A stretch of DNA of 64,000 nucleotides, from the NCBI GenBank assembly GCA_036320915.1, contig JAXBDG010000013.1:868001-932000 (forward strand), given 5' to 3'. Origin of the DNA: Linnemannia elongata. Taxonomy: Eukaryota; Mortierellomycota; Mortierellomycetes; Mortierellales; Mortierellaceae. A program made the translations under genes and the position numbers. The notes below the pieces were generated by a model. It was not told where the DNA came from, made no database searches, and worked only from the letters and a program-made list of their open reading frames with translations. Positions 13,116-28,355 of this stretch are shown here, one piece after another (the first letter of the stretch is position 1; every line of letters begins with the position of its first letter).

Positions 13116-14858
13116 TTACTTGCGACCTTTGCCCTTGTTGTTGGATTTGCTGCGTCCAATGTTACGTTGACTCCTGTCAAAGGCGGTCTTGCCCTTTCTC
13201 CGCTTGGAGGGGTCTGACATGAGACCATCAAAGATTTCATCGCCTCCGTTGGATCTCTTGCGATTCCTTGAACCCATGTCTTCGTCGTCATCATCACTAT
13301 CGCGGGCCATGGCGGCCTGCTTGCGTTCGTTGCGGCGGGCCAAGACGTTCCTGCGGCGCTGCTCATTTGTCTCCAGGTCATCCTGCAATGGTGCAATTTG
13401 TGAGAAGTCGTTCAAGTTCTGTTTTGTTGAAAAGTTAGAAAGAAAGAGAAGACGATGTTGTTAGGTAACATATTAACAGCAAGGACAGGATTGTCAAAAA
13501 TGACAAAAAAAAACACACACATATATATGTAGCCACACAAAGTAACATAAACAAACATTACCTCGAACTCGTTCTCAAAGCGAGGAAGAGCACCCTTACG
13601 AAGCCTATTAATCTCCTTCTTAGACAACATAGTTCTCGTGAAATTCGCCTCTTCATAATCCTCACGCTCACGCTGCTTCTGATCCATGCCCATTCCGAAA
13701 TGAACTCCATCGTTCGTAAGCGACATCTCCTCAGGACGATCGTCAAACTCCGAGACCAAATCCTTCATGACACGAGATTTGGCAGCGCGGGCCTGAAGAC
13801 GGGCCTGGTACTTCAGGCGCTTGGCAACTGCACTGGAATCCTCCTCAAAGTGAACAGGTGCCATCTTGGGGGCTCTGTACAATCCTGTCTTGTTGTCGTC
13901 GCCGTCCTTGTCCTCCTGATCGTCTTCGCCATCGTCACCGCCGTTCTCGGTGTCCAGGACCAGGTTCTTGGGGTTGGGCTTGAACGCCAATGGATCAGCG
14001 CCTATTCCATTGAGAGAAAATCATCCGACTTGTCAATATCCATACGATGATACATTTCGTTCTTTTCTTGGACATCAAAACCACACACATCCTCCCCCCT
14101 GATTTCCGAAATGCCCAGTATTTGCATATTTTTTTTCTTACCTCCAGCGTTAGACTGAGCCTCGCCATCCTGCTGTCCAACAACAGCCGCTCTAACCAAC
14201 TTATCGATCTGGTACTTGAGTTTCTGCTCCACCGGCTTCATCTTCTCCAAAATCGTCCTCTGTTCGATGAGGGAGACGACGGCAGGGTGGTCCTGGATGG
14301 ACTGGCCGTCGAGTTTCCGGTACATGACAAAGGCGAGGTTGGTAATGTATTCCAACAGGATGTGGTATTTCACTTCAAGAAATGAAAGACCCTTTGAGGT
14401 GTCAATTTCCTTTGAGTCCAGTCTATTTTTTGTTGTTGTTGTTGTTGTTTTTGTTGATGTTTGTTTGGTAGTGAAGTTGGTGAAGTTGGGTAAGAATATA
14501 TCGTTGGATGTAAGTTGAAGGGAGATGCCAGCGTTGAAGGTTTCATGGTTTTTTTTTTTTTTTGAAAACAAGGTAAAAAAGGTCAGTAACCAAGTCTACT
14601 CTTACTGTCAACTCCAACAACAAGATTCACTACGCATACACAGCAAAGTCCAACTCTTTAAGCTGAGAAAAAGAAAAGAAAAAACTTCCCCCCCCCCTCC
14701 CCTCTGAAGAAGAAAACATACTTGGCGATGGTGGGCTTGAGCTTGGACTCAATCTCCTTGAGCATTGTCGCGAGCTCCTTGAGGTGTTTGGGGAAGGCGA
14801 CCTGATCAAGTCGAAGAGCCTCATGGACCGCATCTGCTGGGGATTTCGAGGCGACCAT
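13116..14858 (-). CDS. LCP5: Neuroguidin/Lcp5, Sas10-C1D family SSU processome protein
   Basis: Four exons on the minus strand, 14858-14722, 14422-14142, 14001-13562 and 13418-13116, give 386 residues (1,161 nt). Donors are GTATGT, GTAAGA and GTAATG; phases 2, 1, 0 match. The N-terminal Sas10/Utp3/C1D domain (about residues 5-110) carries the diagnostic stretches GLSFLEVKYHILLEYI and RTILEKMKPVEQKLKYQIDK, as in animal neuroguidin and yeast Lcp5. A mid-region with KMAPVHFEED and a basic C-terminal tail of Lys/Arg/Gly with DDDDED follow, typical of nucleolar proteins. Lcp5 belongs to the U3 snoRNP-containing processome that makes 18S rRNA. The gene lies head-to-tail with DIM1, another 18S maturation factor, and is convergent with ATG2. 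Confidence 0.9.
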
Positions 14859-15254
14859 TTTGTATTATATGTATGTGTGTAGGTTAAAGGTATGAAAGTT
14901 GATGGGGATGGAAGTGGAGGTTATGGTGGAATGTGAGTACGAATGTCTGACTGACAGTGGGTGGAGTGGGGGCTGTGAGCACAACTGTAACGCAGGCACA
15001 AAAAAAAAAAAAAAAGATTTGTTTATCCGTGACTGTTTCCCGAGGTTGCCACCAAAAGGCAAATTGCAAAAGCACATAAGACGTGCAAGGACAACGCAAA
15101 ACACTCCAGCACCTGCAACGATGATAGATAAAATGCAAAACTTTAGAGTGTATTATGATAACAGGATATGGGGTGTGTGAAAAAAACGAGTGCGGATGTC
15201 TGTGTAAATGGAGAGTGTATAGTAAGATTACAATGATTTTCTGCGTCGTATTGT
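14859..15254. other. Intergenic region between LCP5/neuroguidin and DIM1
   Basis: The 396 nt hold the LCP5 promoter side and the DIM1 3' UTR. An A-run at 15000-15015 is the only simple repeat. No RNA gene or open frame of note was seen. Confidence 0.4.
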
Positions 15255-16821
<1,567 letters not shown>

Positions 16822-17465
16822 TGTTAAAATGTGTGCTGGTTGTTGGTTGTTGATGTTTTTGTTGGTTGGTGGTGATGTGATGAAGGGGTATGAGAGGGAA
16901 CTGTAGGGATGACCGAAAGGGCTGGCGATCACAAAAAAAATAAAAAGAAAAGCAAAAAAAGAAAAATACGTGACTGTGGTCCGAGGAGTGCAGGTCCTGA
17001 TCGAGTAAACTCACGCGGCGGGCGAAAGATCTGGTGGTTAGGAAAAGGGATGAAAAAAAGGTCCGCCCGTTTGCACTGGCCAAAGCGACTATCAGCACAA
17101 GGGACTTCATATCCTGCGAAGAAACACTCCGCCAAATCTAGTTTTTTCTTTTTTTTTTTTTTCATGGGAACAATTACTCCAAAGCACATCGACACATCTC
17201 ACAGGAACCAGTTCTGAAAGAGAGAATACACAGATTACGATTTTTTTGTATTGAACAAGGAATTAGGAAAAAAAAAAAAAAAGAGACTTATGGAATGAAA
17301 AGAAAACTACTTGGTTTTTTGTGGTGCAGATTGGGGGAATTGGGGGTTCTGCTCAAGTGTTTCCTTGACGGGGAAAACAGTCAAGAGGCAGATAAAGTAC
17401 AGGATATTAATGGCAAGATGCGCACAAGAGAAGGATGTCAGAGGAAGGGGAAAAGGGGGCCGGCT
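16822..17465. other. Intergenic region between DIM1 and the forkhead gene
   Basis: No gene is visible in 644 nt. It contains scattered A/T runs (near 17140-17162 and 17268-17282). It should hold the DIM1 promoter and the forkhead 3' UTR. Confidence 0.4.
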
Positions 17466-20190
<2,725 letters not shown>

Positions 20191-20390
20191 GAAAGGATAG
20201 CCTTGATGATAAATATGTAATGATGATGGGAATAATAGCTGTTGGGTATGATGTTGGTCGTTCTTGGAGCTTGTTTGAAGGAGTGCTGACGAGACGTGAG
20301 TGACAAAGAGAGACAGAGACAGGAGGCGGGGTGAGAGAGAGGACAGAAGGGTGACGCTGCAGGTACGGAGGGATGCGAGAAAAAGAGCTG

Positions 20391-20482
20391 CGTGTTTGTG
20401 TGCGCGTGTGTGCGTATGTGTGTGTGTGTGTGGATGTGCGTATGTGAGTGAGAGAGAGCGAGAGAGAGTGTGTGTGTGTGTT
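20391..20482. repeat. GT/GA compound microsatellite upstream of the forkhead gene
   Basis: Alternating GTGTGT, GTGCG and GAGAGA units run through this stretch about 200 nt upstream of the forkhead ATG, on the side of its leader. Confidence 0.85.
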
Positions 20483-21498
20483 TGGTGAGTATGCGAGGTT
20501 GAGAGGAGAAGAGAAAGGAGAACGTGGTTTTTTCGGGGAAGAGAGGGCTGAGTCAAGAGTGAGATGATAAAAGGAGGGAGAGAAGGAGTAAAGGAGGAGA
20601 GGTGGAGAGGTGGAGAGAAAGAGGGGAAGGGGTAAAGAAAGAAGCTAAAAGAGAAGAAGGGAAGAGAAGGGAATAGGAAGAAGCAAGGAAGGAAGAGAAG
20701 AGAAAGAGAAAGAGAAAGAGAGGGAAAGTGACAAAAATGAGAAGAGGAAGAAAAAGAGGGGAAATGAAGGCTAAGTGGCAGTCCCCGGCGTTTGTTTGGA
20801 CGATGGACAAGGACTGGCTTGAATGTGGAGGACCCGAAAAAGTACGAGAGGATGTCAACAAACACGACAACTACAACAACACAGGGTAATTGAGGGAAGG
20901 AAGGAAGGAAGAAAGAAGAGGAGGAGGAGGAGGAGGAGGGCAAATGGGAAAGAGGTGGGGAAGATGGGAAGAGGGAAAGGAAGAGAGGGATGGAGGGAAA
21001 AAGGGAGCGCAACACAAAGGAATTGATGTTGATATTAAAAAAAAAAAAAAAAAAAAAAAGAAGGAAGGGGGAAAAGGAGATTATCGCAATGAAAGGGCTG
21101 GGAACTGGACTGGCTGTTGTCGTCAGAAGGAAGGAAGGAAAGAGGAAAGCGAGGGAAAAAGAGGGGGAAAAGAGGGAAAAAGAGGGAAAACAGTTAGAGA
21201 GAAAGAAGAGGGTACATTCGTTGTTGAAGGTTGAAAAGAAAAGGGAAATGAAAGCGAGACTCTTCTTCTTGTTGTCGTTCTTCTTCTTCCCCTTTGTCAC
21301 CAGTTTCTCCGTCCGATTGCTTTGTTCCCTTGTTTGCTCGCTCGCTCACTCGTTTAATCGTATTCGCTCGTATTCGTTCGTTCGTTGTTTTTCGTTCGTT
21401 TCGGCGACTTGTTCTGTGATGGCTGACCAACGGCAGGAGAGGAGCAGGAAGGATTGAACTGGATTATGGTTTATGTAGTATTCACCCCCTTTCACTTC

Positions 21499-21526
<28 letters not shown>
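21499..21526. repeat. Poly(A)28 tract
   Basis: An uninterrupted run of 28 A lies in the gene-poor region; a similar 23-nt A run sits at 21037-21059. Confidence 0.95.
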
Positions 21527-21529
<3 letters not shown>

Positions 21530-21742
21530 TTGTATTCAATTAAAATTCACCCAGTCGACCAGTTGGCGTAGGGGTTTCTCCTTGTCTCTTTTCTCCTGTG
21601 GCAGAGCAACCAAGCACGCAGCAGCCACCAACTACAAGCGAGGAATAAGCACCTTTTCAAGAGAAACTAATGTCAGAGAGGGGAGACGATAGAGTGAGCG
21701 GAGGGAGAGAGGAAAGGGAAAATAGAGAGCAGAGACATACAT

Positions 21743-21743
21743 C

Positions 21744-21775
<32 letters not shown>
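21743..21775. repeat. (CAGA)n microsatellite
   Basis: About eight CAGA units, the same tetranucleotide as in ATG2 intron 1 and, degenerately, near 26463-26502. Confidence 0.9.
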
Positions 21776-23341
21776 CAGACCAGACAAGGGCAAAAGTAGC
21801 AAGGAACAAAGGCCAAGAGAACGAGTCGAGTAAGAAGAGACAAAGGAAGAAGAGGCCGAGGGCAAGATAAGGTTACGAGGCGTGCGCGCGTGATTGACCG
21901 TTCCTTGCGGACCTCTCACATCGCAGCATTTGATTCTCTTCGGTATTCAATCGGACATGCAATTCAATAATGAACGACTGATTGGTGGAATCACTACTGA
22001 TGGAAGTCAATCCGTCTCAGTTCATTTGATGGTATTCAATCATCTCCATAAGTTGTCCTTCATTTTATCTTGCCGCTCATACTCTTTCTCATACCTTGAG
22101 AGAGCTACACTCATATACTCACAGTTGATCTCTCTACTAAACTCTAGCCCCCATAGACCACGCACGCATCGTAGCTATCATGCTCTCCACTCTCACGAAA
22201 ATACTTGGACAAGCAGAAAAATATCCCGAAGGAATCACTCTTTCTCTTTTTTTTTCTGCAGTCTGCAGGTCTATCTCTCCATCGGCGTATCCAATCCATC
22301 CATATCCATCAATTCAACATTTTTAAAGTTCTGCTTGCAAAAGAAAAGGCAGCTTTTTTTTTATGGTCGGTCAGGGGAAAGAAGGGACGGAAGGAATAAA
22401 AGAAGAAACTTTTTAGAGACCATAAAAAAAGAGGCTCAGTGCTCATAAAAATCGATCGTGGAGGTGGGGAAGGGGGACAAGAAGGGGATGAATAGAGCGC
22501 GAGTGAAAAAAGACGGGGGGATGACAAGGAGAGCGGAGGGGGAACAAGGAACAACGAGATGACACGACCAAGGCACGGCACAGGAAGAAAACGTTCAATT
22601 CGAATACACTTTACGAGGTCGCAATAAGACTTGTCGGGTCAAGCTCTGCATTTGACAACAGACAACGGCCTTCATTTTTGTCCAGAGGATAGTCAAGAAA
22701 AAACATGGCATGGGAAAATGTTAAACGAACGGAAGAGGTGTTATCAAAATTACGCCCCAGCCCCCAACGCTTTCCTCCGCACGGCAAACATCCGGCTACT
22801 CTACTCCAGCATGGGCGATAGGTCGAGAGCAACAGAGAGGAAGGTTATCTCCCCATGTTCGAACATAAGCATGTAAACATCCATGGCATTATGTTTTTAT
22901 GGACAAGGATGGATGACCAAAGAATCGGGCTTTTTTTTGGGTCTACAGTCTACAGTCCTACTCCGACAATCGACCGGTGGGATTGCATTTGTGAAAACGT
23001 CTTTATTTGTTTGTTGCAGTTGTTGTTGTTTGTTGATTTGTTGGTGCTGTTATTGTTATTTGTTTTTTGTTGTTTTGTTGTTGTTTGCGATAATTATATT
23101 GATGACTCTACCGCTGAAGGCTGTGCGAACGCATTTCTTTTTTGGAGGTGTGTGCCTGTGTGCGTATGTTTTCTTTATCGAAAATCTCCAAGGAGTAATA
23201 GGTAATGTGAATCAGGGACAGATGCACGGAGCAGCAGCAGTAACAAGCCAAGATAAAAACATATCATCTCAACCAACCAACCATGACAAACTTGTAGCAT
23301 AACTGGCGAAGAAACATCGAAATGTAGCAAAAGAGAGTGCG

Positions 23342-23362
23342 CTCTCTCTCTCTCTCTCTCTC

Positions 23363-23416
<54 letters not shown>
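23342..23416. repeat. (CT)37 dinucleotide tract
   Basis: A 75-nt CT repeat with a single CACT interruption near 23364. Such polypurine-polypyrimidine mirror repeats can form triplex DNA; that property is known for the sequence class, not shown here. Confidence 0.95.
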
Positions 23417-23418
<2 letters not shown>

Positions 23419-26400
23419 TAGTGCTCAAGCTGCATCCGTGTCGGGGCATGAAAAACAGAAGGAGACAACTGCCAGTTGGTTCCATCGCGTGGCCACAAAA
23501 TACAGTACTGTTCATGAGCAAAAACCACTTCAACAAAAAATAAACACCGAGATCCCTCCCGCTCATTCCGCCATTATTGATTATTTATTTTATTTTTTTT
23601 GAGTCCGACGAGGAGAGATCGTCTTCCGGCAGTGATCGACACCTCTAGAAGGTACGGACACGGACACAAGCACAGGCAGATGTCGATCGGAAACAACAAC
23701 AACACAAGACACAAACATCAACAGCCGCAACTCTCCCTGGAATGCAAACCAACACCAATAACGTCAAGTGCTACTCGAGCCGGAAATCTAGGCTTTCTCA
23801 TCTGCTTAACCTCATCGAACCAGTAACACTTCAAAATGTCACTAAGAGCGAACACACCTCCGTGCTAGTACTGATTCTAATGGTGAACATTCAAGGCTCG
23901 GAGGTTGTAGTATGATGTGGTAGGCTTTAGCTGTGTGTGTACTTGTGCATCTGTAATAGAGTGTCTTTCCCTATTTCTGGCTGTGCGTCTAATGATGACA
24001 TGCCATCTCCTCTTTATCTTTCACGCGAACTGTCTGTCTGCTGACCTCAATCTGTCTGTCGTCCTGCATGTCTTCCCATGGAAAATAACCAAAGCCCGAT
24101 AATTGGTAAACATAAACAGCAACAGCAACATCATCATCAACAACAACAACAGAAAAGCAAAGGTACGGGCGAAGCGTTCGCCCTGGACTTGTGACAAACA
24201 AGTTGGGGTGTTATGGAATGAGCGTAGTGTAGAAGCAAATACCTCCAAATCCAAATGCAACATCAACGAGAATACATGAGGTCCAGGCCCTTTGTTTTAG
24301 ATCCTGAGGTTAGAGTGTCAGAGTGCGGCGGCTGTTCACATACTCCGAGGAGAGGAAGAGAGGGGTGGTGGTGGTGAAAGGACCACGCCCACACCTCATA
24401 AAAAATAAACGTGCGGGGTAGTTCATTTGTTGAGACTGGTCGCCTTAGCGAATCAACTGACAAAGGCAAGTTTTCATCCTCACCAATTGGATATTCTTTT
24501 TTCGTTGCGTTGAGTTGTTGTTGGCCAGCAATTGAGCATTCCGTGGCTGTACAAAGAGGAGTAAGTTGAGGAAAACTAATAGATGGGCACATGCAGGGGC
24601 CAACCAAAGGCCAAAAAAAGATAACAACAACAACAATCATTGCAATAACAACATCAACATCAACAATAACAACACCTTAAAAATGTATAAGAACTATAGG
24701 GATTTGATGGAGTCGACCGAAGGAGAAGAGATGTAAGTGTACCTTGGTCAGATGGCTCTTTGTAAAAAAGTAAAAAATAAGTTCGATGTGAAAACCTGTT
24801 TTCCCTGGCGGGGCGGGCTCATTCATTTTTGGTGGCGTACTGTCAGCTTACATTGCATTCAATAGATTGACATGTTGCAAACCAGAGACCATGGCTAAAC
24901 GCTGACTAATTGGAGTTGAGGTGGGTCTAGAGCCCATAAGTCCATTTTAAACGAGATGGATGGAGGTCTTAAATCTGAGTCTGTCAGCGGCTGTGGATTG
25001 AACGTGCAACAACAACAACAACAACAACAACAAGGGTAACAACACAGAAGAAGGCGAAGAAAACATGAAAAAAACATAAAGACATAAAGAGGAGCGAGCA
25101 AAGGCGGAGGGAGCTGTCAAAGGGGTAAAGGGGGCAAAATACGGTGGAGTAGAAGAGTCAGAGAAGAAGGACAAGAGGTGACTAACACAGAAAAGAAAGA
25201 CATGAGACAACCACTGCGGTCGTACAAGACTAGCCCTCCTTTTCACAAGGCTAATAATGCCTGGCACATCCCTCTCCCCTCTTTTCTCTTTCTTGTTCGC
25301 TCTCTCTCCCTCTCTCTCTCCCTCTCTTTCTCTCTCTCGATCTCGTCTCTAGCCTGCTAGATGGCCCTTAACGGACCCCATCCATATTCTAGCCCTGACG
25401 CGACCGACCTGCACTGCGTCCCGACCATCTTGGTGATTTTTCTTTTATGCGACCTTCACTAGGTCATCAGCGCGTCAACTTCTAGCGTCCTCAGCCCAAC
25501 CGTATAACAGGTCATACCTCCCCACTGAACTTGTCTTTCACCGTGATACCTTGATGACCCTGATGTCGATACCGGATCCCGCGATTTTTCCTTTTCTTCT
25601 CACGCTGGGTGCAGATGGTTCTAACCATTAGAGTGGAATGTTGTAATGCTACGCATGAAACGTGCCTTTTTTTGTTCTCGTACACTATGTACCCTCGCTG
25701 ACAACGTGTGTGACCTGACTTAGCATTCGACATAGGATGGAACACACACACGGGTATGGACTCCGCTCGAATCGAGTCGGGGTGTGTGTAAGGGGAAACG
25801 GCCGATCTCCATGTGGGAAACAGAGGCAGAGAGCCAGGAACTATTACGTATGAGCCGTGCCTGTTTGTCCCACCCAACCGCCTGTTGTTGTTTTTTATCT
25901 CCCTTCCATCCGAATGGCACATCCAGCACACACAGATTGCAAACAGAATGCAGCGCCACAGAAAATTCTCGATGGTGAGTAGAATAAAGTCAGCCTAGTG
26001 TTTTTTTTTTTTTTTTTTTTTTTTCTTTGTGTGCCCTCATCATCGTCGTCATAACTGGAATGGGAACCCTTTTTCTTTTTCTTGTTTTGCGTTTGTCCCC
26101 CTTCAAAAAACAACTGGGCCGGAGGGGGAATGCTTGCCTCTGAGGGGAAGCATTCCGAGGCCCAGCCAAAAGGCATTACACGCTTTACCTTCCTTGTACT
26201 CTTCCATTTTACCTTTTTTTTTTCTCACCCCGACTCACGAACGTAATACTACTCTCAAATCACAGGCGTTGCATCACCACTTTTTGTCCCTCCCTGCCTC
26301 CTTCTCCCTCCCTTGCGATGGAGAAGGATAAGCCCGGACCCAGTCCTCCTCGCAAAGCAACCATCTCTCTCTCCCTCTCTTTCAAACAGCAAAGTCGTTC

Positions 26401-26913
26401 ATGTACGCCCCTTGGAACGTAAACAATTATCTCGCTCTGTTAGAAGACGGGACATCTACATACAGACAGGCAGACAGAGAGACAGACAGAGAGACAGACA
26501 GAGGCATGTACTACAGAAATGATGCATTTTCGTTACCTGTTATTGTTCATGTGTCGCCTGAAGGGAAGGAAAATTACAAAAAAGAAACGAGGGGAAAAAA
26601 GCAGTTACGACAGAGCAATCCTCGGGAGGAGTGCAGTGTCGAGTGTCAACCCACCAGCCTATCAATGCATGCGATAACGACAAAACAGCGCAATGGGCAT
26701 ACAACAACAGCGCCTTCCTCATCCTTGTCCACCGACACACATAAAAACCCTCTCCTCCCCCCCTCCTTCTCTTTCCTTCTTTTTCTGCAACTTACACTTT
26801 ATCTTCTCATGCTTTGACCAGCATCCTTCATATAATTCACGCATCCCTTCCCTCAACGGCTTTTCTTTGCTCCTCTGTACTCGGCCAACATCTTACCGAT
26901 CCCAATTGATACC

Positions 26914-27866
26914 ATGCCTTCCTTCGACGAACACAAACACACGATGGACTCTCCTTCCGCTAACAACGACAGCATCACACCATCTTACTTTGCTATCACC
27001 AAACCCATCAGTATCCCAAACAATGCCCCCGGCCGTATCAACACCGATGTTTGCAACATGCTCGCCAATGAAGGTATATAAGACACAGGATTTATCCACA
27101 CTCTTCGCCATCCAACATCAACTCTTGCTTCAACCATATTCACAACAGAAGGTTCATTTTCCTTCGAAAAAATAAATAGATATGGACGAGAGTGCACTCC
27201 CAGAGTACCTGCAGTCGTTCCAGGACGCAGGTATCAGTGACGCCAGACTCCGGCAGTTTACGTGGCTTCATCCAAAGAACTATAGCAGCGAGGGGTCCCT
27301 GAGTGATGACTACATCCTCTCACCCTATGGAACCAGTGTCTCGTCCCCCCGAGGTGATGAATGGGAGATCATTGACCGTGGTACGTTTTCTTGCACCTTT
27401 ATAGTTTGTACTACATAGTTTCATTTGCGTTTTCTTTTTTCGAGTCTTGGTCATTAAATCCCCTTTATGCTTTTCTCCGTAAATCTTGTAAATCCTTGAA
27501 ACAGGTCCAAGAAAGAGTATCGATGAGCTATGGGAGGAGGTCTTCGAATACAAAGAACGGATCAAGCTACTCGAACGAGCACACCAACAAGCACAAGATT
27601 ATACCTCACTACAGGCACAGCTTGACGCCTGCAACGATTACATCGTCAGGGACGACGACAACAACGACGAAAGTCAAACTCTGACGTCTGCATCTGCTTC
27701 TACTACTACCACTGCTGGCATTGGTGGCATGGGAGTGATGACACAGGTCGACAAGACTGCTGTGTATGCGTCTCGAAAAGGGGTTCGCATTGACCATGGA
27801 GGTGCAGCTCGCAGTTTAATGCAACTTGCCCTTGGCATAGGTTCTTCCCTCCCGACGAACAGATAG
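26914..27866 (+). CDS. Unrecognised 240-residue protein with a coiled coil
   Basis: Three exons, 26914-27073, 27180-27380 and 27505-27866, with GT-AG introns of 106 and 124 nt, both in phase 1, give 240 residues (723 nt). I do not recognise the family. The middle region reads like a small helical or recognition module (ALPEYLQSFQDAGISDARL, then FTWLHPKNY). Exon 3 opens with a heptad-like, charged helix (SIDELWEEVFEYKERIKLL) that extends about 45 residues and probably forms a coiled coil, followed by a DDDNND acidic patch, a Ser/Thr run, a Gly/Met stretch and a basic tail ending LPTNR. There is no signal peptide or membrane segment. The gene model rests on consistent splice signals and phases across three exons. 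It is the first gene after the 6.7-kb gap, 490 nt upstream of eL27 on the same strand. Confidence 0.65.
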
Positions 27867-28355
27867 ATAATGTTCACTCCTCTTTTTTGCTTCTGCTGGT
27901 CAGGTAGCGAAGAGGACCGAGTAAAATAAACGCACTCTCACAAACGAATAGTCATGACAATCGTCGTCATTTGTAACTCGACTACTTTGTTCAGTTTGCT
28001 GATCTCCGTTGTTTTACTACTATTGCAAACGTTTTCCTAACGTGCTGAGCGAAGTGTTTTTACAGAAGTCGTTGACGAGGAAGCTGGGGGATATCAAGAT
28101 TAACCAGAACGCGTTTGTACATAACAAGCGGATTCATCTCACAGCTTGTTCTCGAGAGAGATATAGAAAAATATCACCAAGGACGCTTTTAAGAGTAAAC
28201 AAGGAGAGAAGCCCATAAACCATTGTGGTAAGTGGTAACGCGAATGGATGCGTAAAAATTAACAGTGACCCTTAATAACTAATTAGCAGCAGTATCACAT
28301 AATTTCAGGTCAAGTGTGACTCGCCAGCTCCCTCTTTTCTTCTCTTTGCATCAAA
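27867..28355. other. Intergenic region upstream of eL27
   Basis: No gene seen in 489 nt. It should contain the 3' UTR of the coiled-coil gene and the eL27 promoter. The last 35 nt before the eL27 ATG are CU-rich (CTCCCTCTTTTCTTCTC), resembling the pyrimidine-rich starts of ribosomal protein mRNAs. Confidence 0.4.

Larger units (their letters stand above)
20191..26913. other. Gene-poor 6.7-kb region upstream of the forkhead gene
   Basis: I found no convincing gene, tRNA or rRNA here. From 20390 to 21250 the plus strand is strongly purine-rich (GT, GA and GGA repeats), so the forkhead sense strand is CU-rich. Further repeats are listed separately. Many short open frames follow from low-complexity composition. 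From about 26700 to 26913 the plus strand is CU-rich and is likely the leader of the next gene. A distant regulatory region for the forkhead gene or an undetected non-coding RNA remains possible. Confidence 0.5.

Noticed and set aside
21894..22448. 184-codon plus-strand frame
   Set aside because: Ser/His/Phe-rich without recognisable motifs; long frames are expected by chance in this composition.
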